64,000 bases of DNA, from the NCBI GenBank assembly GCA_905221605.1, contig CAJNDS010002729.1, positions 134,187 through 198,186 of the forward strand, read 5' to 3'. Below, piece by piece: positions 46,070 through 55,013 of the stretch. The notes below the pieces were generated by a model. The model was not told the origin of the DNA and searched no databases. It worked only from the letters and a program-made list of their open reading frames with translations. How positions within the stretch are numbered: the first letter of the stretch is position 1; each line of letters begins with the position of its first letter. A program made the translations under genes and the position numbers. The DNA is from Symbiodinium natans (taxonomy: Eukaryota; Sar; Dinophyceae; Suessiales; Symbiodiniaceae).

Positions 46070-49000
46070 CATCCTCATCCGCATCCTCATCCTCATCCTC
46101 ATCATCCTCATCGTCATCATCATCGTCATCATCATCAAAAGCAGCAGCAGCATGATCAGATCATCACCATCATCATCATCATCATCATCCTCCAGGTATG
46201 ACACGATTCACGGCAAGTACGATGGCACCGTGGAGGTTGATGGTGACTCGCTGGTCATCGACGGCCAGAAGGCTTCCAGCCAAAGGAGTGGGTTTAGGGT
46301 TAAGGGTTTAGGGTTTAGAGGGTAAAAGCCCTGAACCTCAAGCCTGAAAGCCCACACGGATCAGCTACCATGAAAGCGGCCGGGCGTTGGTGCTAAACGG
46401 GTCGGGGGTTTAGGGTTTAGTGTTGAGGGTTTACTCGGTTTATACCCTTGGGACATGTCCTTATTTTCCCTACCTGGATTTAAGAAGATAATATACTATA
46501 ACCCTAAACCTTAAACCCCAAACTCTCAACCCTAAACCCTAAACCCTAAACCCTAAATCCAATTATTTCTCAGAGGGGTTTTAAGGGCCATCCTCTGGGA
46601 TGGTTCTCCCTAACACTTGCAGTCCTTGATAGGGATTCGACTACCCCCTGTGCAGAATCCCCCTTGAGGGCTGTTAGTAGAAGGGGGAACATCCCAAGCC
46701 ATTTAGGGTTTAGGGTTTGGGGTTTAGGGTTTAGGGTTTCCAGTCTTTAGAGACAGGTGGCCCTGAAACCCTAGACCCGAAACCTCTAAACCCTGAAGCC
46801 CTAAACCCTAACCTCTAAATCCTCAGCCCTAAACCCTAGAATCCCCCTAAAAGCAGGTGGCCCTGTCCCACACCCGCGATCCTGCCGAGATTCCCTTCGG
46901 GGAGTGCCTGGCCAAGCCCAGTGGAGTTCAGGGTTTACGGTAGGGTTTAGGGTTTGGGGGTTTAGGGTGTAGGGCTTGGGGGTTTCGGGTTTAGGGCGCA
47001 AGGGTGTAGGGTCTAGGGCTTAGGGTTTACCAGGGGTTTAGGGTTTTTAGGGCATTTGGGGCGTGTAGGGTTTAGGGTTGAGGTCTATACAGTTTTTGAG
47101 GGTTGTCCAGCTTTGGGTTCAGGGAGAAGCGTAGGGTTTAGGGTTTAGGGTTTAGGGTTTAGGGTTTAGGGTTTAGGGTTTGGGGCTTAGGGTTTAGGGT
47201 TTAGAGCCCCTTCAATACTAAGAACCTCCCCAGGCTCTCTAGTTATGAAGCCCCAGAACCCGAACCCTCGAGCCCTAGACCCCCTAAACCCTAACCCCAA
47301 ACCCCCCGAATTCCTTAACCCCTTGATGTCCTAAACCCCCCTAAGCCCTGAACGCCCTAAACACCCACAGGCCCTAAATCCCAAAGCCTAAACCACTCCA
47401 AACCCAAAATCCTAAACTACGTACCCCAAACCCTAGACTAACCTAAAGCCCTGGATTACGTACCCCAAAGCACTAAACTACCCTAAACCCTAAGCTACCC
47501 TACCTCCTAAACTACCCTAAACCCTAAACCCTAAACTACCCTAAACCCTAAACCCTAAACCCTAAACCCTAAACCCTAAACTACCCTAAACCCTAAACTA
47601 CCCTAAACCCTAAACTACCCCACCCAACTCGGAACCCCGCAGGCATGAAACCCTAAACCCTAAACCCTAAACCCTAAACCCTAAACCCTAAACCCTAAAC
47701 CCTAAACCCTAAACCCCTCAGGCATGGCGCGGAGTACGTCTGTGAGTCCACCGGCGTGTTCCTGACCACCGACAAGGCGCCCTAAACCCTAGACCCTAAG
47801 CCCTAAGCCCTAAATCCTAAACCCTAAACCCTAGCCCTAAACCCTAAACCCTAAACCCCAAACCCCAAACCCCAAATCCCAACAAACCCTAAGCCCTGCA
47901 GCCCCCCTGGGCCTTCTAGCTTCAGCCGATGCAGCCTCGTCCTTTGAAAACCCTCCGGAAGCTCCCTAAACTCCCTGAACCTCCCTGCTTCTTCACCTTT
48001 AAAAGAAGGAAGCTTGGGGAGGTTCAGGAGGGCTTCGCGCCCTCAACCCTAAGCCCTAAGCCCTAAACCCTAAAACCCTAAAACCCTAAACCCTAAACCC
48101 TAAACCCTAAACCCTAAATCCTGAACCCTAAACCCTAAACCCTAAACCCTAAACCCTAAACCCTAAACCCTATAAACCCTAAACCCCCCCAAAAAGCCCC
48201 CCCAGCTCCTTCCCCAACAGGTGCAGCCTCACCTCAAGGCGGGAGCCAAAAAAGTGATCTTCTCCGCCCCGGCCAAGGATGCCGGAGCTTGGGTTTTGGG
48301 TGTTTTTTTGGGTTTTGGGGTTTTTGGGGTTTTGGGGTTTTGGTTTTTTTTTTTGGTTTTTGGGTTTTTGGTTTTTTGGGTTTTTGGGTTTTTGGGTTTT
48401 TGGGTTTTTGGGTTTTTTGGGTTTTTGGGTTTTTGGGTTTTTGGGGTTTGGGGTTTTTGGGGTTTTTGGGGTTTTTGGGGTTTTTGGGGTTTTGGGCTCC
48501 TGTTTGATGTTTGAGGCGTTGGAGGCTCAGCGATGAGTTCAAGGGTTTCAGTCGGAAGGGTCCCAAAAGGGAACGAGACTCGTACCCCTAAGAATGTACC
48601 CCTACAGGCTCCCCGTTGTATAACCCGAATGTGGCCCCTATGCTACCTTACTCGTTACAAAGGGTCCGCCAAGCCCAAGGGCACACCCCAAACCCTACAC
48701 CCCAAACCCTAAACCCTAAACCCTAAACCCTAAACCCTAAACCCTAAACCCTAAACCCTAAGAAGGGTCCCCAAAACTCCAGGGCACAGCCTTAAAGGGG
48801 TCCAAGGAACAACCTTGAGACAATCTCGAGCGAAGCCAGGACGACTCGCACACCATCGTCATGGGCGTGAACGAGGACCCTTAGCACCTTGAGCCCTAAG
48901 CCCTAAGCCCTAAACCCTAAACCCTAAACCCTAAACCCCAACCGCTTAACTCTAAACCCTGGACAGGGAACTCGGGTTCGGGGTGGGGTCCTAACTCCCC

Positions 49001-49887
49001 CTCTCACCCCCTGCCCCCTCGTAAACAGCTGTAGCCCTAAACCCTAAACCCTAAACCCTCAACCCTAAACCCTAAACCCCAAAGGACACCTACGACCCCT
49101 CCATGGAGTGCGTGTCCTGCGCCTCCTGCACCACCAACGGCCTCGCCCCCGCGGTGCGCGTGCTGCACGAGAAGAGCCTCGGTGGAAGGGTCCAGGGTTT
49201 AGGGTTTAGAGTTTAGGGGTTTAGGGTTTAGGGTTGAGAGTTTAGGGTTTAGAGTTTAGGGTTTAGAGTTTAGGGGTCCAGGGTTTAGAGTTTAGGGGTT
49301 TGGGGTGCAGGGTTTAGGCCATACATCGACCTCGGTGGAAGGGTTCAGGGTTTAGGATGGAAGGTTTGGGGTTGAGGGTTTAGCCCCCCCCGAACCCTCT
49401 CGAGCCCTGCAGTGTAGGGGGTCCGCCCTCATGATTTCGGTATGTCCTAGGTAGGATAAGGGGGACCCTTAAAAGGGAACCCCTTCTTAACCCTCTTCTG
49501 GCTCTCTTAGACAGGGACCTTATTCAGAGGGTCTATATCCCCAAGGGGCCCCCTAATCCTATCCCCTAGTATGCTTGCTGACGACTGTATCGAAATGCAG
49601 ATGCTAAAGCCCCAAGAGCCTCCAAAGCCTCAGCAAACAGAAACAACCCAAAACCCTAATTTAGGGTTTAGGGTTTAGGGTTTTGGGTTATGTCAATACC
49701 CGAAAATGCATGAAAATCCAAGGATCCCTAAACGGACAACAGAACCTAAATAAGCCCTGATACCCTAAGCCCTAAATGAACCCTAAACCCTAAAAAGATC
49801 TGCAGGTTCGGCATCAAGCGCGGCCTGATGACCACCTGCCACGCCATGACCGCCTCCCAGCCCACCGTGGACGGCACCTCCAAGAAG
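40695..49887 (+). CDS. Plastid-targeted GAPDH, copy B, 3'-truncated (13 exons)
   Basis: Exons: 40695-40728, 42439-42494, 43504-43563, 44027-44124, 44658-44727, 45324-45391, 46196-46271, 46857-46903, 47722-47776, 48221-48277, 48840-48875, 49085-49173, 49806-49887. All thirteen lengths equal exons 1-13 of copy A; the sum is 828 nt, 276 codons, no stop. The protein differs from copy A only in the leader (for example [27 protein letters not shown]); from exon 4 on it is identical and DNA differences are synonymous. Catalytic Cys and His exons are present, but DWRGGR and everything after are missing in the remaining 14 kb. Donors: 7 GC, 2 GT, 4 GA; all acceptors AG|G. Either a truncated gene or a normal one cut by an assembly join near 50 kb; exon conservation favours recent function. 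Confidence 0.9.
40729..42438 (+). other. GAPDH copy B intron 1
   Basis: GC donor, acceptor CTCCAG|G. Starts with a TTTAGGG/TTTGGGG mosaic (40,745-41,040), continues into a long 8-mer TTTTAGGG array (about 41,205-41,712) and ends with CCCTAAA-type sequence. It shares neither the 179-bp block nor its length with intron 1 of copy A. Confidence 0.85.
41205..41712. repeat. Variant 8-mer array (TTTTAGGG)n
   Basis: About 500 bp of 8-mer units with recurrent point variants (TCTTAGGG, GGGCTTTA) that are themselves scattered along the array, as expected for repeated local duplication. Confidence 0.9.
42495..43503 (+). other. GAPDH copy B intron 2 with G-rich block
   Basis: GC donor; does not open with TTTAGGG. 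A unique segment (42,560-42,900) is followed by about 215 bp of GGGGGGTG-type sequence (42,904-43,118), another unique piece (43,120-43,350) and a CCCTAAA array before the acceptor. Open frames across the G-rich block encode only Gly/Trp or Pro/His and are artefacts. Confidence 0.8.
42904..43118. repeat. G-run/GGGGTG low-complexity block
   Basis: Runs of 4-15 G separated by single T on the plus strand, about 215 bp. Strong potential for G-quadruplexes in the coding-strand transcript. Confidence 0.9.
43564..45323 (+). other. GAPDH copy B introns 3-5
   Basis: Introns 43564-44026, 44125-44657 and 44728-45323, all GC donors, TTTAGGG-sense at the 5' side and CCCTAAA-sense at the 3' side. Intron 3 is mainly one CCCTAAA array (43,825-44,018). 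Intron 4 has the 9-mer array. Intron 5 has loosely repeated CCCTA(T/C)AA sequence. Confidence 0.82.
44180..44372. repeat. Variant 9-mer array (TTTATAGGG)n
   Basis: About 20 units of the 9-mer with occasional TTTACAGGG, emerging from a TTTAGGG tract. Confidence 0.88.
45392..46195 (+). other. GAPDH copy B intron 6
   Basis: GT donor (GTGAGC) followed at once by C18 (45,397-45,414) and later a G20 run (45,530-45,549). The 3' half is CAT microsatellite (45,885-45,945; about 46,030-46,137; 46,160-46,188) running up to the acceptor TCCAG|G. This is the one intron without telomere-type ends; the C and G runs could pair with each other. Poly-His and poly-Ser open frames here are repeat artefacts. Confidence 0.85.
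45885..46188. repeat. (CAT)n-type microsatellite cluster
   Basis: Two or three CAT/ATC tracts with interruptions (CTC ATC, GTC). They occupy the place where other introns have CCCTAAA. Confidence 0.92.
46272..47721 (+). other. GAPDH copy B introns 7-8
   Basis: Intron 7 (46272-46856, GC donor) holds the split copy of the 21.9-kb element (46,425-46,610) and the short inverted-repeat element (46,611-46,678). Intron 8 (46904-47721, GT donor) has TTTAGGG sequence, then CCCTAAACTA-type repeats (47,430-47,620) and a CCCTAAA array ending at CCTCAG|G. Confidence 0.8.
46425..46610. repeat. Dispersed element interrupted by a CCCTAAA tract
   Basis: The left part (46,425-46,497) and right part (46,559-46,610) match 21,893-22,010. 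The 60 bp between them (about 46,498-46,558) are telomere-type sequence absent from the 21.9-kb copy. Confidence 0.6.
48290..48497. repeat. Variant TTTTTGGG array
   Basis: About 200 bp of TTTTTGGG/TTTTGGGG units directly after the GA donor of intron 10. Phe/Gly-rich and Lys/Pro-rich open frames across it are artefacts. Confidence 0.9.
48584..48801. mobile_element. MITE-like element split by a CCCTAAA array
   Basis: The left end acccctaagaatgtaccc (48,584-48,601) and right end gggcacagccttaaaggggt (48,782-48,801) belong to the 116-bp family. Between them a CCCTAAA tract (about 48,688-48,762) is bounded by two similar ~25-bp sequences (aagggtccgccaagcccaag and aagggtccccaaaactccag), like a decayed target duplication. 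Confidence 0.55.
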
Positions 49888-50500
49888 GATCTCCTTGGGT
49901 TTAGTGTTCAAGGGTTTAAGGTTGAAGGGTTTAGAGTTTAGGGTTTGGTGTTCAAGGGTTTAGGGTTAAGACCAGGATTGCCTGTATTGTCTGAGAGAGG
50001 GGTTGGGAATTGTTTTTGTGAATTATTTGTGATTTGCTTGTGATCGGCAAGTGTGATTTTTGTTTGAATCAGGATTTGGCAGGTCCTGGCTATGCGATTT
50101 CGGTGTGAGTTGTTTGTGATTTTTTTGTGTTTTGTTGGTGATTTATTTGTGTTTTATTTGTGATTTGTTTGTTTTTTTTGTGATTTGTTTGTGACTTGGT
50201 TTTGTGATGTTTCGGTGTTCCGTGTGTGGTGTGTGTTTTCGTTTTTTGTGATGTTATGGGTGTGTGTTTGGAGTATTGCACTGCCTCAACAGATCGCATG
50301 GCCCAAGAGGGGAGGGGTGGCGCGGGGGGAGGTGGGGGGGCGGTGGGGCGGGGTGCGCCATGGGTTTGGGACCCCAGACCCTTTCAAGGAACCGTGCGAG
50401 GGGGAGGGGGGGCGGGGTGCGGGGGGGCGTGGGGGGTGTTGGGGGGGTGTGGGGCGTGGGGCAGGGGCGGGCGGGGGGTGGGGGAGGGGGGGGGGGAGCG
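49888..50500. other. Transition zone at the end of copy B
   Basis: A short TTTAGGG-like piece (to about 49,970) is the start of intron 13 (GA donor). Then follow TTTGTGAT-type low-complexity DNA (about 50,010-50,240) and a G-rich block (50,310-50,500). No GAPDH exon 14. Frames open across the G-rich part are composition artefacts. Confidence 0.7.
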
Positions 50501-50770
50501 GCCGGGACACTTTTTCACACTTTTTTCACACTTTTTTCACACTTGTTTCACACTTTTTTCACACTTTTTTCACACTTGTTTCACACTTTTTTCACACTTT
50601 TTTCACACTTTTACCAAGCCCTCCGCCCCCACCAGCACAAGCCCTCACAAGCCCACACCGGGGAGCGCGCGTGCGCGGCCTCACAAAAGTGTGAAAAAAG
50701 TGTCCCGGCACCCTAGCACACCCCTCATGCCCTGCCCCCCAAAAGTGTGAAAAAAGTGTTCCGGCCGCCA
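50501..50770. repeat. Palindromic element with (TTTTTTCACAC)n array
   Basis: Starts gccgggacactttttcacac, continues with about nine 11-mer units (to about 50,612), then a unique centre and two reverse-complement ends, gtgtgaaaaaagtgtcccggc near 50,690-50,709 and a similar sequence at 50,741-50,765. A foldback element in which one arm has been amplified. Confidence 0.75.
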
Positions 50771-51889
50771 CCCGCCCCCACCACCCCCCGAAGCTGGGAA
50801 GGCTTAAGAGGGGGTAGGCTTGGCCTGGCCTGGCCTATACCTTTACAGGCCAAGCCAGCTGAAGGCGCACTAACAGCCAATAGCTGCAGCTGAAGAGCTG
50901 CGCCCCAACACCCCAGACTCCGAACAAAAACACACAAACCTCAACCATAAACATCGTGGACCCTCAAAGCAAAATGCCTATCCCTGTAGCCCTAGCCCTG
51001 CAACCTGGCTGCAACCCTTAAGCCCGAGCAGCAGGAAAGCAATATTGGACTAATAATCATTAATAATCCTTCACCAACGGATTATCAATGTTTCGCATTT
51101 ATTCTACACTTTTATTTCAGACGGAAGGAGAGATGGTCACAGATTTTTCACACATTTTTCACACTTATTTTACACTTCAGTGAGCTCTCCGAATCTCCTG
51201 GGAACACTTATTTCAATCTTTGTTCACACATTCGGATCATACACATTTCACACTTTTTTACAAAATAATTATTCTGGGTTGTGCTTTCGGAATTTTTTTA
51301 ATTTTGTGGGTTTTGCCAGGGATGGGGGGGGGGGGGGGGGGGGGGGGGCAGGCCGATAAATCATCCCGAATTTGCCCCACAGTGTCACTTTTAATCTAGG
51401 CCTGTCTTCTGCTGTGCGACGAGTCGTCTGGCCCGAGAGCTAAGCCCCTAAGTCGTGCAAACCCAAGTTCCCTAAGTGTAACCTTGTCATCAAAGTGGCG
51501 CCTGACCCTTAACATCACAGTGTCAACCCGAACCCCCGATTTTGCCTTCCATGTCTTCATTGGCCGGCTTCCAGATGACTTCATTCGACCGCCCGGGGCC
51601 ACAGTGTCAGTGCATGCGCATAATAATAAATAATAATAAGGGGTCCGGTGGACCTCTAATGCTGAGATGGGGTCCGGTGGACCCAGGGGAGTCCCGGTGG
51701 GGCTAAGCAGGGGTCCGGTGGACCCTTTTAATACGTAAGTTTACACAGTGTCGCTAGTTACCCTAAGCCCAAAACCCTAAACCCTAAATCCCTAAACCCC
51801 AAAACCCCAAATTTAAAACCCTAAACTCAAACTCACAGAAGACACCCATAAGAGTAAGAATCTCTCTAGACTAGAGAGTGCCTGAGGAG
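50771..51889. other. Unique spacer; first AGTGTCA motifs
   Basis: No gene recognised. Contains TTTTCACAC remnants (51,145-51,175; 51,245-51,260), a G25 run (51,324-51,348), the first AGTGTCA copies (51,381; 51,519; 51,603), and three copies of ggggtccggtggacc (about 51,640-51,735). A minus frame at 51,396-51,602 is not recognised. Confidence 0.6.
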
Positions 51890-52690
51890 AAGCTCGTAGA
51901 GTGTCATATTTTTAGCAACAGTTTCAATCCGCGCCCAGAACGCACCACAGTCCACCCAACTTCACAGTCAGCACGCTCTTTAAATTTACAAAGAGTTACA
52001 ATCTGCACCCCAGACGCACCCGCCCTTAAAGCAGCCGCAACCCACCCAGCTTCTCTCGGTAGCCTCAGAGATAGTGTCATTTTTTGACCAACAGTTACAA
52101 TCCGCACCCAAAACGCACCCATGCAGCAAACAGCCGCAATTCACCAAACTTTATTTAAATAGTGTATCTAATAAGTATAAAATTCAGCAACAGTTACAAT
52201 CCGCACCCAAGACGCACCCGCCCTTAAAGCAGCCGCAACACACCCAGCTTCTCTCGGTAGCCTCAGAGATAAGTGTCAGTTTTTGACCAACAGTTACAAT
52301 CCGCACCCAAAACGCACCCACCCAGCAAACAGCCGCAATTCACCAAACTTTATATAGTGTATCATAAAAAGTATGAAATTCAGCAGCAGTTACAATCCGC
52401 ACCCCAGACGCACCTGCCCTTAAAGCAGCCGCAATCCACCGAACGTCTCGGTAGGTTTGTCAGTGACTAGTGTCAAATACTAAAGTTAATGCCGACAGTT
52501 CATCCGCCACCAGAACACACCTATAATCATAAAGCGACCGCCGTCCACCAAACTTCGTCTGTCACCCAGAACGCACCCACCCATAAACAACCGCAGTCCG
52601 CTCAACTTCAGTGGAGTGTCAGAATTTCATCTGCAGGTACAATCCGCACCCAAAACGCACCCGCCAAGTTAGTAGAGCTACCCCCAACTA
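51890..52690. repeat. Tandem ~96-bp repeat, about 8 units
   Basis: Each unit carries cagttacaatccgcaccca, acgcaccc and aaacagccgcaa; units start near 51,913, 51,990, 52,088, 52,190, 52,290, 52,388 and onward with decay. Several units end with AGTGTCA (52,073; 52,272; 52,469; 52,615). Plus frames across them repeat QQLQSAPKTHPP..KQPQ, but stops occur every one or two units, so coding is doubtful. Confidence 0.85.
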
Positions 52691-52734
52691 CTACCCAAAT
52701 TTCACCTGCTTCTCAGTTTCAGTGACAAGCTGAG

Positions 52735-53560
52735 GCAGTGTCACCCCCCTGGTTTCAATCCGGTAAGCCAGCGGGGTGACAGTAAGATGATGGTGCTGCA
52801 GTGTCAAGATGTGCGCCTGCCCCCCCCCCTCCCCGAGCTGTCCTGCCCTGTGTCCAGCCAGGTACAGCCAGGAGGTGACAGCAAGATGATGGTCTAGCAG
52901 TGTCAAGGTGTGCGCTTGCCCCCCCAACCCCCCCCCCCCCGAATCGCCCTTAGAGCCCTGCAGCACTTTTGTTCAGCCAGGTACAGCCAGCGGGTGACAG
53001 TAAGATGATGGTGCTGCCGTGTCAAGATGTGCGCCTCCCCCTCCACCCCCCCCCCCCCTCGACTAGTCCTTTGCCCTAGAGATGAGAGGTGCTGCAGTGC
53101 AGCCAGGTACAGTACTTTGCCAGGGTGTTGACAACCTGATTGCGCTGCCTGCAGTGTCACGATGTGCGCCTGCCCCCGACCTAGTCCTTTGCCCTGCAGC
53201 GTATTAAATTAAGTCCACCCAGGTACAGGAAACATCATGGCGCTGCAGTGTCAAGGTGTGCGCCTGCCTCCCACGACTAGTTTGCCTTGCAGGATCTGTT
53301 GTCCAGCCAGGTACAGTGCTTGGCCAAGGGAGTGACACGTGATGATGCTGCCGTGTCAAGATGTGCGCCTGCCCCCCCCCCCCCCCTCCCCCTTCGCGAG
53401 CCTTTTGCCCTGCAGTGTCCTGTGTCCAGCCAGGTACAGTGCTCTGCCAGGTGGGAGTGGGCGACATCATGATGGCCCTGCTGTGATGTGCGCCTGCCCT
53501 CGACAGTCCTTTGCCCTGCAGCATCCTGTGTCCAGCCAGGTACAGCTCTTCCTTCACTTC
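52735..53560. repeat. Tandem ~90-125-bp repeat, about 7 units
   Basis: Units contain agccaggtacag, gtgacagtaagatgatgg, gcagtgtcaagatgtgcgcc, a C-run and tcctttgccctgcag. The agccaggtacag landmarks are near 52,857, 52,975, 53,100, 53,215, 53,300, 53,430 and 53,533. AGTGTCA or a one-base variant (CGTGTCA, AGTGTCC) sits at the same place in each unit. Confidence 0.85.
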
Positions 53561-54146
53561 TGCGAGGAGCTGAGTAAACTTTCCATTAGTCATTGTCAGT
53601 GGATAACTAAAAATTTGACTTTGGGCTGCTAGGATTATTGCTGTCTCCGTGCCAGCTGGTTCTTGAGCAACTTAGGGACGATTTTTCTTTCGTAGTCCTG
53701 ATTCGCCTTGCCGAGGCCTGGACGTGCCAGTGTCAGATGATTGCCTGCGAGTGGGCGCCTCATTTTCAAGCTTTGCATGCCTTCATTCAGATTCAGTGCC
53801 AGTTGTCGGCATGATGCCTGCACGTTCGACTTGGAGCAGCGGTTGTGCGAGTGCTGTCGAACAGTGGATCAAATCCTAGACTCGACATCATGAAAGTGAT
53901 GATCATGAATGTACATAATTTACAAATTTACTTAACAACATTTAAAAGATGATAATAAATAACAAAAGTAAGTGAATATGAATAGTCACTATACAAATAA
54001 TTATGATTGAATAATGCTAGTCATGATGATATAGTGTTCCAGCTGGGAGCACCAAGCTGCAGTAGTGTTTGTCATTGTCAACAGTTGAACCTTAGCCTAA
54101 AGCCTGACGCAGTCTTCTGTCTAAGACAGACTGGCCAGTGTCAGCC
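53561..54146. other. Spacer upstream of the coiled-coil gene
   Basis: Unique DNA with one AGTGTCA (53,729) and an AT-rich stretch (53,880-54,030). A minus frame at 53,635-53,823 is unrecognised. No clear gene. Confidence 0.5.
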
Positions 54147-54525
54147 ATGCCTGGCAAAAAGCGGCCCTCCAAGCAGATCGCGGATCTGCGCTTCGAACTG
54201 AAGTGGCAGAAACGCAGGGCAGCTGAGGCCCAGGCAGCCAGTGAGGACACGGAACTTAGCAATCGTCTAGACTCAGTGTCAGTTCAAGTTGAGACTCGCT
54301 TTGCCGACTTACAGAGTCAATGTCTGTCAGGAGCAGCGCAGTGTCATGCGCCAGCAGATGGTGGACACACAGCAGAGAGCAGATGCTGCGGCGGCGGCTG
54401 CCCAGGCGGCGTGTCTCGCAGCAGCTCAAGTGTCAGAAGCTGCGTCGTCGTCGTGGGAGCGACAGCCACAGCCTGACGCCAGGCAGCAGTTGGTTGCAAG
54501 AGGTTATTGCCAAGACTTAGCTTAG
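54147..54525 (+). CDS. Small coiled-coil protein, apparently frameshifted
   Basis: From ATG 54,147 the frame reads MPGKKRPSKQIADLRFELK, then a charged Ala/Gln-rich helix to ..ETRFADLQSQC. After about 54,340 the coiled-coil character moves to another frame: MRQQMVDTQQRADAAAAAAQ, then ARQQLVARGYCQDLA and stop at 54,523-54,525. Leaving out the seven bases AGTGTCA at 54,340 would join the two frames. No intron of normal size is seen at the switch. A basic N-terminus plus coiled coil suggests a nucleic-acid-associated or structural protein, but no family was recognised. Either a pseudogene, a sequencing error or something peculiar at this motif. Confidence 0.45.
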
Positions 54526-55013
54526 CCTTAGCAACATGTCTTCAGTTTGCAAACCCGAGGTGGTGGTCCACCTGGTACAACCACCTCCACCAGCTCCAGT
54601 GTCACATCCTCCGCCGACACCTGTGGCTTAGTTGCCATTAGATTCGATTCGCGATGACACAAGGACGCGTCTCGTGTTGTCAGCCCTGCCATATCCATAT
54701 CGCAAGCCAGGCTCCCACTCCTCCACCTTCGGGGCCTTGTCGTGAGTGTCCTGAGCCTGCCGAGACTTGCTGGCAACTTCAGGTCCAGTCAATGTCCGTT
54801 GCTTATGTTTGACAATTCATGAGAACCATTATCGGCCCCAGCAATCTAAGGCAGCAGTGTCACCGCGCCCTCCCTGCAAGCGGGGGCCTGGCCTTGTCGC
54901 TCGGTCTTGACGAAGTCTCAGTGTCAGTGTTCTTGAGAACTTAGTTAAATTAAGCAACAAAAGCCAAGATGATTTAATTGATTTAATTAAATCATCTTGG
55001 CTTTGGTTGCTTC
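54526..55013. other. Spacer ending in a 28-bp foldback
   Basis: Contains AGTGTCA at 54,598, 54,856 and 54,920. A minus frame (54,528-54,776) is open but unrecognised. The last 61 bp are the inverted repeat listed next. Confidence 0.5.
54952..55012. promoter_or_regulatory. 28-bp inverted repeat just before a start codon
   Basis: Arms 54,952-54,979 and 54,985-55,012 (aagcaacaaaagccaagatg.. and ..catcttggctttggttgctt) pair with one mismatch around a 5-nt loop. The right arm ends one base before ATG 55,014. In RNA it would put a very stable hairpin directly at the start. Either a regulatory structure or a young foldback insertion. Confidence 0.6.

Larger units (their letters stand above)
47777..49805 (+). 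other. GAPDH copy B introns 9-12
   Basis: Introns 47777-48220 (GC), 48278-48839 (GA), 48876-49084 (GA, only 209 bp) and 49174-49805 (GA). Introns 9 and 11 are CCCTAAA-sense throughout. Intron 10 begins with a TTTTTGGG array and ends with CCCTAAA inside a MITE-like element. Intron 12 follows the usual polarity weakly. Confidence 0.8.

Noticed and set aside
45847-46204. Poly-His, poly-Ser and poly-Met/Asp open frames
   Set aside because: CAT microsatellite read in different phases inside GAPDH copy B intron 6.
48221-48566. 97- and 110-codon frames rich in Phe/Gly or Lys/Pro
   Set aside because: The first codons of the plus frame are the real exon 10 ([19 protein letters not shown]); the rest is the TTTTTGGG array.
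50185-50750. 169-174 codon overlapping frames at 50.2-50.75 kb
   Set aside because: Three plus frames are open together because of G-rich and TTTTTTCACAC repeats; none has a non-repetitive core.
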